A DNA stretch of 64,000 nt, taken from positions 372,001-436,000 of the forward strand of contig NZ_CP011492.1 in the NCBI RefSeq assembly GCF_001011035.1. The letters are read 5' to 3'. The notes under the pieces were generated by a model. It was not told the origin of the DNA. It made no database searches and saw nothing but the letters and a program-made list of their open reading frames with translations. A program made the position numbers and the translations under genes. Below are positions 1 to 8,783 of the stretch, piece by piece; the stretch's first letter is position 1; every line of letters begins with the position of its first letter. Origin of the DNA: Streptomyces sp. CNQ-509. Its GTDB lineage: Bacteria; Actinomycetota; Actinomycetes; Streptomycetales; Streptomycetaceae.

Positions 1-1554
1 CCCGAGCGGCAGCATCGCCGCGCCGCGCCCCGGCAGGTGCAGCCGCTCACCGCCGAAGAGGGGCTTGCCGCGCTCGGCGGCGGTGACGTCCTGCCCGTAT
101 CCGGGGGAGATGCTGAAGGCGTGCAGCAGCCGCCCGCGGTCGCCGTCGGCCGTGGTGAGCAGGAAGACGCCGGGCAGCTTCGCATCGTGGGTGAAGCGCG
201 GCTCCGCGCCGAGCCTGCGCAGCGCCGCCGTCCAGAACCCGAGGTCGCAGCGGTACGTGCTGGTGACGACGACCGCCCGGCCCGCCCCGACGGGAATGTC
301 GAATCCGCAGCCCTGGCCCGTGGACAGCTCACGCAGCACGGCGTCGGCGCCGCTCCCGGGACTCGCCGTGCACAGTTGCGCCTTGGGTACCCGGATCTCG
401 GCGCGCGGTGCGGCCCTTCCGTGCGCGGTCACCGAGGGGGAGAACCGGTTCGCGTCCGTCAGGGTCCTGCCGGGCGTCAGCCCGAGCGCGGCACGCAGGC
501 CGGTCGACGGGCGGCCGGACATGTCCTTGCCCGGCAGCAGACCGGAGAGCAGCAGCTTGCCGCCCGCCCGGAGATAGCGCACCAGGCGCCGCTGGACCAC
601 GGTGTCCAGGTACTCGCCGGTGGCCGGCCCGGGGACGGGTGTGCGGGCGGGGTCGAGATCACCGGCCTGCAGGTCGACGCTGCGGTAGCGGTAGCCGCCC
701 AGCAGCATGCCGCGGATGGGCGCGCCGCGGGGGCCGGAGCCCCGTACGGGTTCGACGTCGCTCACCACGGCCCGCACAGCGTCGGTGTCGGGGTGGTACT
801 CGGTCAGGTAGTGGTCCGGTACGAAGCCGAGCGCGAGGTCGTCGTACTCCGCCCGCATTCCAATCTCGTTGTCGAGCTGGCAGGCGATGATGCCCGGCCG
901 GCCGTCGGCGCGCAGCCGCCGGGCGATGACCGGCATGACGGCGTCGTACCAGCGGCGGGCTTCCTCCAGGAACGCGGGCGCGAGGTGGTCGACGGCGGGC
1001 GTGGTGGCGTCAGCGCCGTGCCAGCCCTTGGGGTTGATCTCCGGGTGCTCCCTGCGCACCCGTTCCGGCACTCCCCCGCCCTTCAGCTCGGCCATGGTGA
1101 ACGGGCCGGGCCGGACGACGGCGTCGAAGCCGTTCTCGATGCACAGGTCGGGGAAGGCGCCGAGGTCGCGCTCGGGCCGGGTGCGTCCGGTGACGTCGAT
1201 GCGGCCGTCCGGTGTCTCGTGCCACATCCAGGGGATGTACGTGGCGATGGCGTTGAGCCCGGCCGTCTTGGCCTTGTCGAGCCGGGACCGCCAGTCGCCG
1301 CACTTGAGCCGGAAGTGGGGGATCTCCCCGCCCAGGACGAGCGCGGGCCCGCCGTCGATGTGGATCTGCTTGTTCCGGTACGTGACGGGGCCGGCCGCAC
1401 GCCGCGTACCGGCCGCGGCGGCGGGCGCGGGCGACGAGGCGGCGGCCGACGCCTCCGGGGCGCCGCCGAGGACGCCGGGCGTGGTCACGGCGGCGGCGCC
1501 GAGGCCGCCGAGGACCGTTCTGCGGCTGGGGGTGATGGCCGGCGGGGTGCTCAT
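1..1554 (-). CDS. GH35-like secreted glycoside hydrolase, 3' end outside the window
   Basis: Exported enzyme related to GH35 (beta-galactosidases and related exo-glycosidases). Arg11-Arg12 begin a Tat-type signal (SRRTVLGG). Residues about 58-230 follow the GH35 barrel: GGEIPHFR near 75, TYIPWMWHE, RPGPF and the acid/base motif QLDNEIG with Glu230. Soon after, near residue 250, the sequence passes into PDHYLTEYHPDT and then a glutamine-amidotransferase-like segment (YLRAGGKLLLSG, about 325). The barrel section that should carry the catalytic nucleophile Glu is not recognisable, so an in-frame internal deletion is suspected; that is an inference. At least 518 residues lie in the window. The ATG overlaps the stop of the upstream gene as ATGA, so the two are translationally coupled. 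Substrate unknown. Confidence 0.75.
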   Translation of the reverse strand, partial: MSTPPAITPSRRTVLGGLGAAAVTTPGVLGGAPEASAAASSPAPAAAAGTRRAAGPVTYRNKQIHIDGGPALVLGGEIPHFRLKCGDWRSRLDKAKTAGLNAIATYIPWMWHETPDGRIDVTGRTRPERDLGAFPDLCIENGFDAVVRPGPFTMAELKGGGVPERVRREHPEINPKGWHGADATTPAVDHLAPAFLEEARRWYDAVMPVIARRLRADGRPGIIACQLDNEIGMRAEYDDLALGFVPDHYLTEYHPDTDAVRAVVSDVEPVRGSGPRGAPIRGMLLGGYRYRSVDLQAGDLDPARTPVPGPATGEYLDTVVQRRLVRYLRAGGKLLLSGLLPGKDMSGRPSTGLRAALGLTPGRTLTDANRFSPSVTAHGRAAPRAEIRVPKAQLCTASPGSGADAVLRELSTGQGCGFDIPVGAGRAVVVTSTYRCDLGFWTAALRRLGAEPRFTHDAKLPGVFLLTTADGDRGRLLHAFSISPGYGQDVTAAERGKPLFGGERLHLPGRGAAMLPLG

Positions 1555-3017
1555 ATCCCGAAGTCCTCCTTGGCCAGCAGCGGCTTGAGGGTGCGGCGGA
1601 AACCGCCGGTGCGGAACGGGCGCTGGAGCAGGCCGGGCCTGAGCACCTGGGCGAGCGCGGCGGCGAACATGCCCTGGTCCAGGGAGAGCATCCGGTCGCT
1701 GACCCTGCCCGTGCCGACGTTGACGGAGTCGTAGAAGCCGTAGCCGTCCTCGTAGGCGTCGAAGTCGCGGGCGATGCGCCTGAGGTTGTCGAAGGCGTAC
1801 CGCGGCGCGACCATGAGCGCCATCGCGGCGGCGTGCGGGGTGACGACCCCGTTGGTGTAGGCAGAGGGGTCCGGCTTCGGCTCGCCGTACGGCACGTAGG
1901 TGCGGTCGGTGTTGGAGCAGTAGCCCTCGGGCGAGATACCGAAGTACTGCACCCCGTACTCCTGGTAGCCGCCCTCGGGCACGTTGGCCGGCGAGAAGCC
2001 CCAGTAGCCGTATTCGGCGTCGAGCAGACCGTGGTCGCGGTGCCCCTGGACGTGGTGGGTGAGGTTCGTGCGCCACGAGGGGGACCACTGGGCGGAGGGC
2101 ACGAACAGCTCCGGCATCAGGGCACCGAACATCGAGCCGCCCCAGCCCGGCGCGTGACGGCGGCCACGGTACGTGTAGTGGCCGTTGAAGTACCGCACTC
2201 CGTCGCGCACGACCCAGTCGCCGCCGGGTGGCATCTCCTGTGCCTGGTCGGGGGTGAAGGTACGCAGCATGTGCCAGTAGTGGTCGCCGGGAACGGTGCC
2301 GTCGGCGATGCCGAGGTAGCCCGCGATGCGGGTCTCGGAGACGAGGGCTCCGTAGAAGTGGGGGGTGAGCGCGTCGTCGGCGACCCGGAAGCCGGTGGAC
2401 ATGTGGCCGGGGCGGGCGACGGGGTCGGCCGGGTCGTAGGGGACGTACATGAAGGACCAGTCGATGTCCTTGCGGAGCTTGCGGATACGCCCGCGCAGCA
2501 GGGGGTCGGCGTCCTCGGCGATGCGGAGGGCCACGTCCAGCCAGCCGTTGTCGACGGTGGAGAGCAGGTGGTCGACGGGGGCGCCGCTGCCGGGCCACTC
2601 GTCGAGCACCTCGCCGGTGAAGGTGTGGTACCAGTTGAACCAGAAGCCGTGGATACGCTTCATCCGCTCAATGGTGGACACCGTGCGCGCCAGGCGGGCG
2701 TGCATCTCGCGCTCGCTGATGACGCCGAGGCCGGCGGCGGCCACGGTGGACCAGATCCAGCAGCCGATGTTGGTCACCGAGGTGTTCTCGGTGAGGACGG
2801 GCTCGCCGCCGCTCAGGTCGATGTTGTCGGCGGGCAGCCCGTTGTCGGCGACCATCGCGTCGAGCGAGCGGTAGGTGTCCCTGAACCAGCCGGTGAGCAC
2901 CGGCTCCGGGTCCTGCGGGGAGCGCACGGCGGCGTGCCCGGGGGCAGCGCCGAGACCGGCGGAGCCCGCGGCTCCGGCGGTGACGGCGGCGGCTGCGAGG
3001 AACGTGCGGCGGTCCAT
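1551..3017 (-). CDS. Secreted glycoamylase-like / GH144-like glucanase
   Basis: A 488-residue secreted enzyme of the Pfam 'glycoamylase' type (PF10091). Characterised relatives in CAZy family GH144 cleave beta-1,2-glucans, but substrate cannot be assigned here. A Tat signal is at the N-terminus (MDRRTFLAAAAVTAGAAG). Family hallmarks are GFWFNWYHTFTG near residue 125, GGSMFGALMPELFVP near 295 and WGFSPANVPEGGYQEYG near 345. It is coupled by an ATGA overlap to the GH35-like gene and lies downstream of the sugar importer, separated by 146 bp that hold a strong hairpin. Likely role: extracellular cleavage of a glucan whose products feed the importer. Family is fairly sure; substrate is not. Confidence 0.75.
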   Translation of the reverse strand: MDRRTFLAAAAVTAGAAGSAGLGAAPGHAAVRSPQDPEPVLTGWFRDTYRSLDAMVADNGLPADNIDLSGGEPVLTENTSVTNIGCWIWSTVAAAGLGVISEREMHARLARTVSTIERMKRIHGFWFNWYHTFTGEVLDEWPGSGAPVDHLLSTVDNGWLDVALRIAEDADPLLRGRIRKLRKDIDWSFMYVPYDPADPVARPGHMSTGFRVADDALTPHFYGALVSETRIAGYLGIADGTVPGDHYWHMLRTFTPDQAQEMPPGGDWVVRDGVRYFNGHYTYRGRRHAPGWGGSMFGALMPELFVPSAQWSPSWRTNLTHHVQGHRDHGLLDAEYGYWGFSPANVPEGGYQEYGVQYFGISPEGYCSNTDRTYVPYGEPKPDPSAYTNGVVTPHAAAMALMVAPRYAFDNLRRIARDFDAYEDGYGFYDSVNVGTGRVSDRMLSLDQGMFAAALAQVLRPGLLQRPFRTGGFRRTLKPLLAKEDFGI

Positions 3018-3102
3018 GAGCGATCCAACTCCCTTGACAGCAGGTGTCTGTGTGCAGGCAGATGCATGGGGTGCACTGATCGGTGTGTGCTCTGCGGTGG
3101 GC

Positions 3103-3153
3103 GGGCCGTAAGAGACCGCGGGCCGTCAGGCTGTCGGCGGCCCCTTACGGCCC
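3103..3153 (-). terminator. Hairpin between importer operon and glucanase gene
   Basis: Perfect 10-bp inverted repeat (GGGCCGTAAG at 3103-3112, CTTACGGCCC at 3144-3153) with a 31-base loop, starting 11 bases after the permease stop. It could terminate transcription or act as an mRNA-processing barrier that lowers expression of the two downstream hydrolase genes. There is no U-tract, as is usual in Streptomyces. Confidence 0.45.
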
Positions 3154-3163
3154 GGGCAGCGGC

Positions 3164-4036
3164 CTACTTCAGCCCCGCGGTGGCGATGCTCTGGGTGAAG
3201 AACCGCTGCAGCACGATGAAGACGACCAGCACCGGCAGCACCACGAGGAAGGCGCCGGCCATCAGGACGCCGTTGGAGCCGTCAGCCTTGGTGGGGTCGG
3301 TGGCGAAGGTGGCGAGCGCCACGGGCAGGGTGTACTTGTCGGCATCGTTCGTCGCGACCAGGGGCCACAGGAAGTTGTTCCAGGAGCCCAGGAACACGAA
3401 GATCGAGAGGGTGGCGAGTGCGGGCTTGACCTGGGGGATCACGATGCGCCAGAAGATGTACCACTCGCGTGCGCCGTCCACCCGGGCGGCCTCCAGCAGT
3501 TCGTCGGGGACAGCCGACAAGAACTGCCGCATCAGGAAGACGCCGAAGGCTCCCGCGGCGAACGGCAGGATGAGCGCCGCGAAGGTGTCGATCAGCCCCA
3601 GCTTGCTCATCATCACGAACTTCGGCATGAGCATGAGATTGCCGGGCACCATCAGGGCGGCCATCACGATGCCGAACACGAGCTTCTTGCCGGCGAAGTT
3701 CAGTTTGGCCAGCGCGTACCCGAGCATCGAGCAGAACAGCAGGTTGCACAGGGTCACGCAGACCGCGACCACGGTCGAGTTGAAGAAGTACAGGGGCGCG
3801 TCCAGCAGGTCCAGCAGGGTGCGGAAGTTGTCGAGCGTCCACTCCCGGGGAATCCACCGGGGCGGGCTGGCGGAGAGCTCCTGCTCGGTCTTGAAGGCGG
3901 ACAGGGCCATCCACAGGAACGGAGCCGCCGTGATCAGCAGACCGAGACCGAGGAGCACGTAGGTGAGGACCTTGCGCCGCCGGATCCGGGCGTCGCGTTT
4001 CGCATGGCTGTGGTGCGATGCGCTCGTGGTGCTCAT
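3164..4036 (-). CDS. Carbohydrate ABC importer permease, MalG type
   Basis: Inner-membrane permease of a CUT1 (malto-oligosaccharide-type) ABC importer, 290 residues with about six hydrophobic segments; the first is at residues 24-46. The cytoplasmic EAA loop that docks the ATPase is clear near residue 184 (EAARVDGA followed by IVIPQVKPA). It overlaps the upstream permease gene by four bases (ATGA). No ATPase gene is in this operon. In Streptomyces, CUT1 importers usually share the MsiK ATPase encoded elsewhere; that this one does is an inference. Substrate is probably an oligosaccharide released by the two adjacent hydrolases. Confidence 0.92.
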   Translation of the reverse strand: MSTTSASHHSHAKRDARIRRRKVLTYVLLGLGLLITAAPFLWMALSAFKTEQELSASPPRWIPREWTLDNFRTLLDLLDAPLYFFNSTVVAVCVTLCNLLFCSMLGYALAKLNFAGKKLVFGIVMAALMVPGNLMLMPKFVMMSKLGLIDTFAALILPFAAGAFGVFLMRQFLSAVPDELLEAARVDGAREWYIFWRIVIPQVKPALATLSIFVFLGSWNNFLWPLVATNDADKYTLPVALATFATDPTKADGSNGVLMAGAFLVVLPVLVVFIVLQRFFTQSIATAGLK

Positions 4037-5028
4037 TTCGTCCTGTCCTTCAGCAGCCTGAGCTGCAGCAGCGTGACGGCCAGAATGATCACGAACAGCG
4101 TGTACGCCATCGCGCTGGCGTAGCCCATGTGGAAGAAGTTGAAGCCTTCGCGGTACATGTACAGCGAGACGGTCAGGGTGCTGTCCGAGGGACCGCCGTT
4201 GGTCATCACGAACGGTTCCTCGAAGACGTTGAGGAAACCGATGCTGGTCATGATGGCGACGTAGAGCATGGTGGGCCGCAGCAGCGGCAGCGTGATCCGG
4301 CGGAACTCCTGGAAGGCGCCCGCTCCGTCGATGCGCGCGGCCTCGCGCACCTCGGTCGGGATGGACTGCAGCCCGGCGAGGAAGAGCACCATGGCGGTGC
4401 CCATGTTGCGCCAGACCGCCATCACGATCAGCGAGGGCATGGCGAGTGTCTCGGACGCCAGGAAGTCCGGAGCGGTGAGTCCGACCTGGGCCGCCAGCCC
4501 GGCGATCAGGCCCTCGGTCGGGTCGAGCACGAAGCGCCAGACGACGGCGACCGCGACGATGGCGGTGACCACGGGGGCGTAGAAGCCGACCCGGAAGAAG
4601 GTGCGCAGCCGGTCGATGCCGGAGTTCAGCAGCACCGCTGCGACGAGACCGCTGCCGATGGTGAGCGGCACGCCGAGGACGACGAAATAGCCGGTGTTGA
4701 GCAGCGCCCGCACGAACTTCTCGTCGCCGAAGAGCTTGCTGTAGTTCTCCAGGCCCGTGAAGTCGGCGGAGAGCGGGTCGGTGACGTTGCGCAGCCCGAA
4801 GTCGGTGAAGCTCATCAGGAGCGTCGCGACGATCGGGAACGCCATGAAGGTGAAGAAGAAGGCCAGGAACGGGGTGGAGAACAGCCAGCCGGAGAGGTTG
4901 TGCCGGGACAGCCGGTCGCGGCGCAGGGACGCCCGGGACGGCGGCGCCTGGCCGCCGTCCCCTGCCGGGCCGACCGCCGGGGAGGCCGGCCGCTCGGCGA
5001 CGCCGGGCTTGGCGGTGGCGGAGGTCAT
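4033..5028 (-). CDS. Carbohydrate ABC importer permease, MalF type
   Basis: Partner permease of the same CUT1 importer, 331 residues. A Pro/Ala-rich cytoplasmic N-terminus of about 45 residues precedes the first membrane segment (GWLFSTPFLAFFFTFMAFPI). The EAA loop is EAARIDGA followed by ITLPLLRPT near residue 235. It starts three bases after the stop of the binding-protein gene and overlaps the next permease by four bases, so the three are one transcriptional and translational unit. With MalG it would form the heterodimeric channel accepting substrate from the lipoprotein. Confidence 0.92.
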   Translation of the reverse strand: MTSATAKPGVAERPASPAVGPAGDGGQAPPSRASLRRDRLSRHNLSGWLFSTPFLAFFFTFMAFPIVATLLMSFTDFGLRNVTDPLSADFTGLENYSKLFGDEKFVRALLNTGYFVVLGVPLTIGSGLVAAVLLNSGIDRLRTFFRVGFYAPVVTAIVAVAVVWRFVLDPTEGLIAGLAAQVGLTAPDFLASETLAMPSLIVMAVWRNMGTAMVLFLAGLQSIPTEVREAARIDGAGAFQEFRRITLPLLRPTMLYVAIMTSIGFLNVFEEPFVMTNGGPSDSTLTVSLYMYREGFNFFHMGYASAMAYTLFVIILAVTLLQLRLLKDRTK

Positions 5029-5031
5029 GCC

Positions 5032-6270
5032 TCAGCCCGCCAGACCCTCAGTCTTCTCCTGGAGCTGCTTGGCGAGTTCGGCGGGGTCGCCGCCCTTGCC
5101 CAGCTCCTCGAGGGTGAGGTCGATCTCGTGGGCGATCTCCTCCCACTTCGCCAGCGGCGGAATCGTACCGGCGGTGTCCAGGGCCTCCTGGAAGGCGCCG
5201 ACGTCGGCGTTCTGGAGCGCCGGCTCGTCCCAGGCGGCCGTGTTGGCCGGCAGTGACTTGGCCATCTCGTACCAGTCCGCCTGCGTCTTCGGGTCGGTGA
5301 GGAACGACGTGAACTCCTTCGCCGCCGCCTTGTGCTCGCTGTCGCCGAAGGTGACCAGGGAGGCGCCGCCGATGATGGAGGCGGGCTCGTCGCCGGCCGG
5401 CAGCGGCACGACGTCCCACTTGCCCTTCAACTGCGGGGCCTGGTCCGTGATGTTCTGGACCATCCAGGGCCCGGAGGCGAACATCGGCACGCGGTCCGCC
5501 CCGAAGTCCTTGATCACGTCGTAGCCGGGGGCTTCGGGAGTGCTCTTGGACAGGCCCTTGTCGAAGTACTTCCGGTACTCGGTGAAGGACTCGACCGCCT
5601 CGGGCGAGTCCAGGGTGAGGTTGCCGTCGTCGTCCAGCAGCGAGCCGCCCGCCGAGAACAGGTACGGCATCCAGTTCTGCCAGGCGCCGACGCCTCCGGC
5701 CGGGAGGGAGAAGCCCCACTTCGTGCTCTCCAGCCCCTTGTACGCCTCGGCAAGTGCGAGCTGGTCGGCCCAGGTCTCGGGGGCCTCGTCGACACCGGCC
5801 TTCGCGGCCAGATCGGTGCGGTAGTAGAGAACCCGGGTGTCGACGTACCACGGGACGCCGTAGACCTCGCCGTCCCGTTCGTTGCCCTCCCAGGCGGCGG
5901 CGAAGAAGTCGTCGGCGGAGAAGGTGCCCGTGTCGACCGGCTCCAGGACCCCGAGGTCGATGAACTCACCGACCCAGGTCGAGCCGAGCTGCGCCATGTC
6001 CGGCAGCTTGCCCGCGGCCGCGGCGGAGACCAGCTTCTGATGGGCGACGTCCCAGCCGATGGGGGTCACCTTGATCGTGATGTTCGGGTGGTCCTCGTTG
6101 AACTGCTTCGCTATTTCCTGGATGCGCGTGCCCTCCTCCCCCATGGCCCAGACGGTGAGGGTCTGTTCGGCGTCGGCGCTCACCTCGCCGCCCCCGCCGT
6201 CGCCGCAGGCGGCCAGTCCCAGCGCTGAGACGACGGCAAGGGCAGTGGCGATCCGGGCTCTGCGGGCCAT
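5032..6270 (-). CDS. Sugar-binding lipoprotein of the CUT1 importer
   Basis: Extracellular solute-binding protein (family 1 / MalE-like), 412 residues. The signal peptide ends in the lipobox LAAC with Cys22, so the mature protein is lipid-anchored and begins with an acidic, Gly-rich linker. Typical family stretches are LTVWAMGEEG near 38 and ASGPWMVQN near 270. The ATG has AGGAG upstream. A LacI-type operator (6302-6315) lies 32 bases before the start, so this gene opens the sugar-inducible part of the operon. Substrate unknown; the neighbours suggest a glucan- or galactose-containing oligosaccharide. Confidence 0.92.
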   Translation of the reverse strand: MARRARIATALAVVSALGLAACGDGGGGEVSADAEQTLTVWAMGEEGTRIQEIAKQFNEDHPNITIKVTPIGWDVAHQKLVSAAAAGKLPDMAQLGSTWVGEFIDLGVLEPVDTGTFSADDFFAAAWEGNERDGEVYGVPWYVDTRVLYYRTDLAAKAGVDEAPETWADQLALAEAYKGLESTKWGFSLPAGGVGAWQNWMPYLFSAGGSLLDDDGNLTLDSPEAVESFTEYRKYFDKGLSKSTPEAPGYDVIKDFGADRVPMFASGPWMVQNITDQAPQLKGKWDVVPLPAGDEPASIIGGASLVTFGDSEHKAAAKEFTSFLTDPKTQADWYEMAKSLPANTAAWDEPALQNADVGAFQEALDTAGTIPPLAKWEEIAHEIDLTLEELGKGGDPAELAKQLQEKTEGLAG

Positions 6271-6301
6271 GAGGAGCTCCTATCGAGGGCACACGCGGGT
6301 T

Positions 6302-6315
6302 TGTAAGCGCATACA
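6302..6315. promoter_or_regulatory. LacI-type operator before the sugar-binding-protein gene
   Basis: TGTAAGCGCATACA matches its own reverse complement at 12 of 14 positions and has the central CG typical of LacI-family operators. A related site is at 7500-7513 in front of the regulator gene, which supports autoregulation plus control of the importer. Farther from the start, 6359-6375 carries two GTAACG direct repeats 11 bp apart. Confidence 0.6.
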
Positions 6316-6421
6316 TGACCCTGGCGGAAACCCGTCGCCCCTCACAAGGGTCGCTCCCGTAACGCTTCAGTAACGGTGAAGTAAAACCGGGCCGGATTCC
6401 TGCCGCGGGCCACTCGGCAGG

Positions 6422-7465
6422 TCAGGCAGGGCAGCCGCAGCTCGCCCGGCGGACCAGGACCGTGGGCAGGGTGCGGGACTCGACGGGCAGGGTGCGGTCC
6501 GCCAGCCTGGCGAGCAGCACCTCCACCGCCTCCTCACCCAGGCGTCCCATCGGCTGCCGGACCGTGGTGAGCGGAGGGCTGACCGCCCCGCTCAGCGGGA
6601 TCCCGTCGAAGCCCGTGACGCTCATGTCCCCCGGGACCGCGATCGACCGCTCGGCCAGCGCCTGCAGGGCGCCCACGGCCATCTGGTCGTTGGCGCACAC
6701 CAGACCCTGGGGGCGGGGCCCGTCCCGGTCCAGCAGTTCCGCCACCGCCTTGCGGCCGGCGGCCAGGGTCAGGTCTCCCCGCGTGTCCGGCCGCTCGGGC
6801 ACCTCCAGACCCTCCTCCAGGAGGGCGGCCTGGAAGCCGCGGAACCGGGCCTCCGCGTCCGGGGAGTCCTCGGGGCCGCCGAGGAAGGCGAGCCGGTGGC
6901 GCCCGTGCTCGGAGAGCAGGTGCCGGGTGAGCGCCAACTGGCCGTCGAAGTTGGCCACTTCGACCCGGTCGAGTCCGGGATGCCGCTGCCCGGCGAGCAC
7001 CACCAGGGGCAGCCGGCGCGAGACGACGTCGAGCTCGGCGGCGGGCCACTGCTGGGCGAGCAACGCCAGCCCGTCGACGCGGCCGGCGATCTCCGCCATC
7101 GACTCTCCCGCCCGGCCGGCCGGTGACGCCGAGATCAGCAGGGCGTAGCCCCGCCGCCGGGCGGCTCGCTCCATGCCCCGTATCACCTCGTCGCCGTAGA
7201 GGCTCAGCTCCGTACCCTGGGCGTCTGAGGCATCGTCGGCCGCGGGTTCGGCGAAGTCGGGGAAGCACAGCCCGAGCACGCCGGTGACCCGGCTCGCCAG
7301 CCCGCGCGCGCTCGCGCTCGGCACGTACCCGAGTTCACGGGCGGCGGACAGGACCCTTTCGCGGGTTTCCGAGCGGACGCTTTCGGGGCTCCGGTACACA
7401 CGTGACACCGTCGCGATGGACACGCCGACGCGTTCGGCGACGTCATACACGGTGGGACCGCCCAT
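6422..7465 (-). CDS. LacI-family regulator of the sugar importer operon
   Basis: DNA-binding sugar-responsive repressor of 347 residues. The N-terminal helix-turn-helix is TVYDVAERVGVSIATVSRVY with hinge residues near 50-60, followed by a periplasmic-binding-protein-like effector domain. I chose the ATG giving MGGPTVYDV, because an upstream in-frame ATG would add 15 unlikely residues and overlap the operator; GAGG lies 11 bases before the chosen ATG. The gene is upstream of, and codirectional with, the importer genes, 151 bp away. Near-identical palindromes precede both, so it probably represses itself and the importer until a sugar binds. Confidence 0.92.
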   Translation of the reverse strand: MGGPTVYDVAERVGVSIATVSRVYRSPESVRSETRERVLSAARELGYVPSASARGLASRVTGVLGLCFPDFAEPAADDASDAQGTELSLYGDEVIRGMERAARRRGYALLISASPAGRAGESMAEIAGRVDGLALLAQQWPAAELDVVSRRLPLVVLAGQRHPGLDRVEVANFDGQLALTRHLLSEHGRHRLAFLGGPEDSPDAEARFRGFQAALLEEGLEVPERPDTRGDLTLAAGRKAVAELLDRDGPRPQGLVCANDQMAVGALQALAERSIAVPGDMSVTGFDGIPLSGAVSPPLTTVRQPMGRLGEEAVEVLLARLADRTLPVESRTLPTVLVRRASCGCPA

Positions 7466-7499
7466 GGAGAGCCCATCCTCGGCCTGCGGGACTGACAAA

Positions 7500-7513
7500 T
7501 GGAAGCGCATTCA
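7500..7513. promoter_or_regulatory. LacI-type operator before the regulator gene
   Basis: TGGAAGCGCATTCA shares the AAGCGCAT core with the site at 6302-6315 and is 10/14 self-complementary. It lies 35 bases upstream of the chosen start of the LacI gene, consistent with autorepression. Confidence 0.5.
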
Positions 7514-7582
7514 GGGTACCGCAGCTCTCCAGCCGTCCGGGGCAGGTCCGGCCGCGGCCGGAACGCGGGACTGCACCGCACG

Positions 7583-7762
7583 TCAACGCGTTGGCCGGCG
7601 GTGCCGGAAAGACCGTCGCCCGCCGAGTGCAACAGTCCGTGTGCCTGCTCCCGACCGACCGCCCGTCGCCAACATGAGCGTGCCGTCGTTGGCGAGTGCG
7701 GCCGTGACCGTCGCCATCTGCAGTGGCGTCATGGTGAGGCTCCCGGCGGATCGTCCGTTCAC
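7583..7762 (-). pseudogene. Relic of a penicillin-binding protein C-terminal end
   Basis: A 59-codon frame that begins GTG, overlapping the beta-lactamase stop as GTGA. Codons 8-30 read like the C-terminal box of transpeptidase-type penicillin-binding proteins (SLTMTPLQMATVTAALANDG; family form roughly 'TPLQMA..AA.ANGGT'). The following residues are Arg/Gly-rich and do not look like coding sequence, and the upstream transpeptidase domain is absent. I read it as a deletion remnant. It may still be transcribed with the beta-lactamase gene, but a function is unlikely. Confidence 0.5.
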
Positions 7763-8700
7763 GGCGCCCCCATCGCGTCCGAGACCACGGCGGCGGCCTT
7801 GGCGATGAGTTCGTCGTCGGGCTCGGCGTCCCGGTCGGTGCCGTGGGAGAGCACCGCCACTACCAGCGGCGCGGCATCCGGGCGCCAGACGACGGCGATG
7901 TCGTTGCGGCCGCCGAAGGTGGCTGCTGTGCCGGTCTTGTCGCCGACCTTCCAGTCCTTCGGCACGCCGGCCCGGATCGACGCGTCCCCGGTGGTGTTGG
8001 TGCGGAGCCACTCGGCCAGCCGCGCCCGCTCCGGCGCGTCGAGCACGTCCCCCAGCACGAAGGCGCGCAGGTTCCCGGCGAGCGCTCGCGGGGTGCTGGT
8101 GTCCCGGACCGCATCCGGCTCCCAGTCGCTGAGCGCGGGCTCGATCCGCTCCATCCGCGAGGTGTCGTCACCGGTGGTCTCCCGCAGGAACGACTGCAGC
8201 GCCCTCGGTCCGCCGATCTCCTCGAAGAGGAGGTTGGCGGCGGCGTTGTCGCTGTAGCGCACGGCGGCGTCACAGAGCTCGCCCAGCGTCATCCCGTCGT
8301 CCACGTGCTTCTCGGTGATGGGGGAGTTCGCGACGAGGTCGCTCCTGTCGTACGTGATCTCCTTCTTCAGGCCGGCCAGCTTCCGCTTCCGCAGCACCGC
8401 CCCGGCCTCGAACGCCTTGACGGTGGACGCGAACGCGAACCGCTCCCCTTCGCGGTACGCCACCTCCTGGCCGGTCATGGTGTCCACGGCGTACACCCCG
8501 AGGCGGGCGTCGTGGGCGCGCTCCAGATCCTTGAACTCCCGCGTCGCGCGCTGCTGCGCGGCCCCGGCGGCGGGGGCGGACGGTGCGGCCCGGTGGTCCG
8601 GGGCGGCCGTCGTACGGCTGCCGTCCGAGCACGCCGCCGACGTCATCGCCACGAGGGTCGCCGCCGTGAGGCCCAGCAATCGGTTCGTGAGTGGCTGCAT
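7759..8700 (-). CDS. Class A beta-lactamase, lipoprotein type
   Basis: Serine beta-lactamase of 313 residues that hydrolyses the beta-lactam ring. All catalytic boxes are present: Ser92-x-x-Lys95 (STVK), SDN at 150-152, Glu187 in RIEP (the general-base motif usually ExxxN, here with Ser in place of Asn) and KTG at 255-257. The signal peptide ends in SAAC with Cys24, and an Ala/Pro-rich linker follows, so it is probably anchored to the outer face of the membrane. It is transcribed divergently from a LysR gene, the classic Streptomyces blaL-blaA-blaB layout, but the regulator genes here are damaged. Sequence alone does not show the substrate range. Confidence 0.95.
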   Translation of the reverse strand: MQPLTNRLLGLTAATLVAMTSAACSDGSRTTAAPDHRAAPSAPAAGAAQQRATREFKDLERAHDARLGVYAVDTMTGQEVAYREGERFAFASTVKAFEAGAVLRKRKLAGLKKEITYDRSDLVANSPITEKHVDDGMTLGELCDAAVRYSDNAAANLLFEEIGGPRALQSFLRETTGDDTSRMERIEPALSDWEPDAVRDTSTPRALAGNLRAFVLGDVLDAPERARLAEWLRTNTTGDASIRAGVPKDWKVGDKTGTAATFGGRNDIAVVWRPDAAPLVVAVLSHGTDRDAEPDDELIAKAAAVVSDAMGAP

Positions 8701-8747
8701 ACCGCGTCATCCTCGCCACCAGCACTCATACCGTCCAATACGCTCTT

Positions 8748-8763
8748 GTGCTGTTCGATGCAC
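8748..8763. promoter_or_regulatory. Possible LysR (BlaA) operator between bla and blaA
   Basis: GTGC and GCAC arms separated by eight bases, in the 83-bp divergent gap between the beta-lactamase start (8700) and the LysR start (8784). Arms are short, so this is only suggestive of the dyads LysR-type regulators bind. Confidence 0.3.
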
Positions 8764-8783
8764 TTTCCACATACCCTCTGGTC

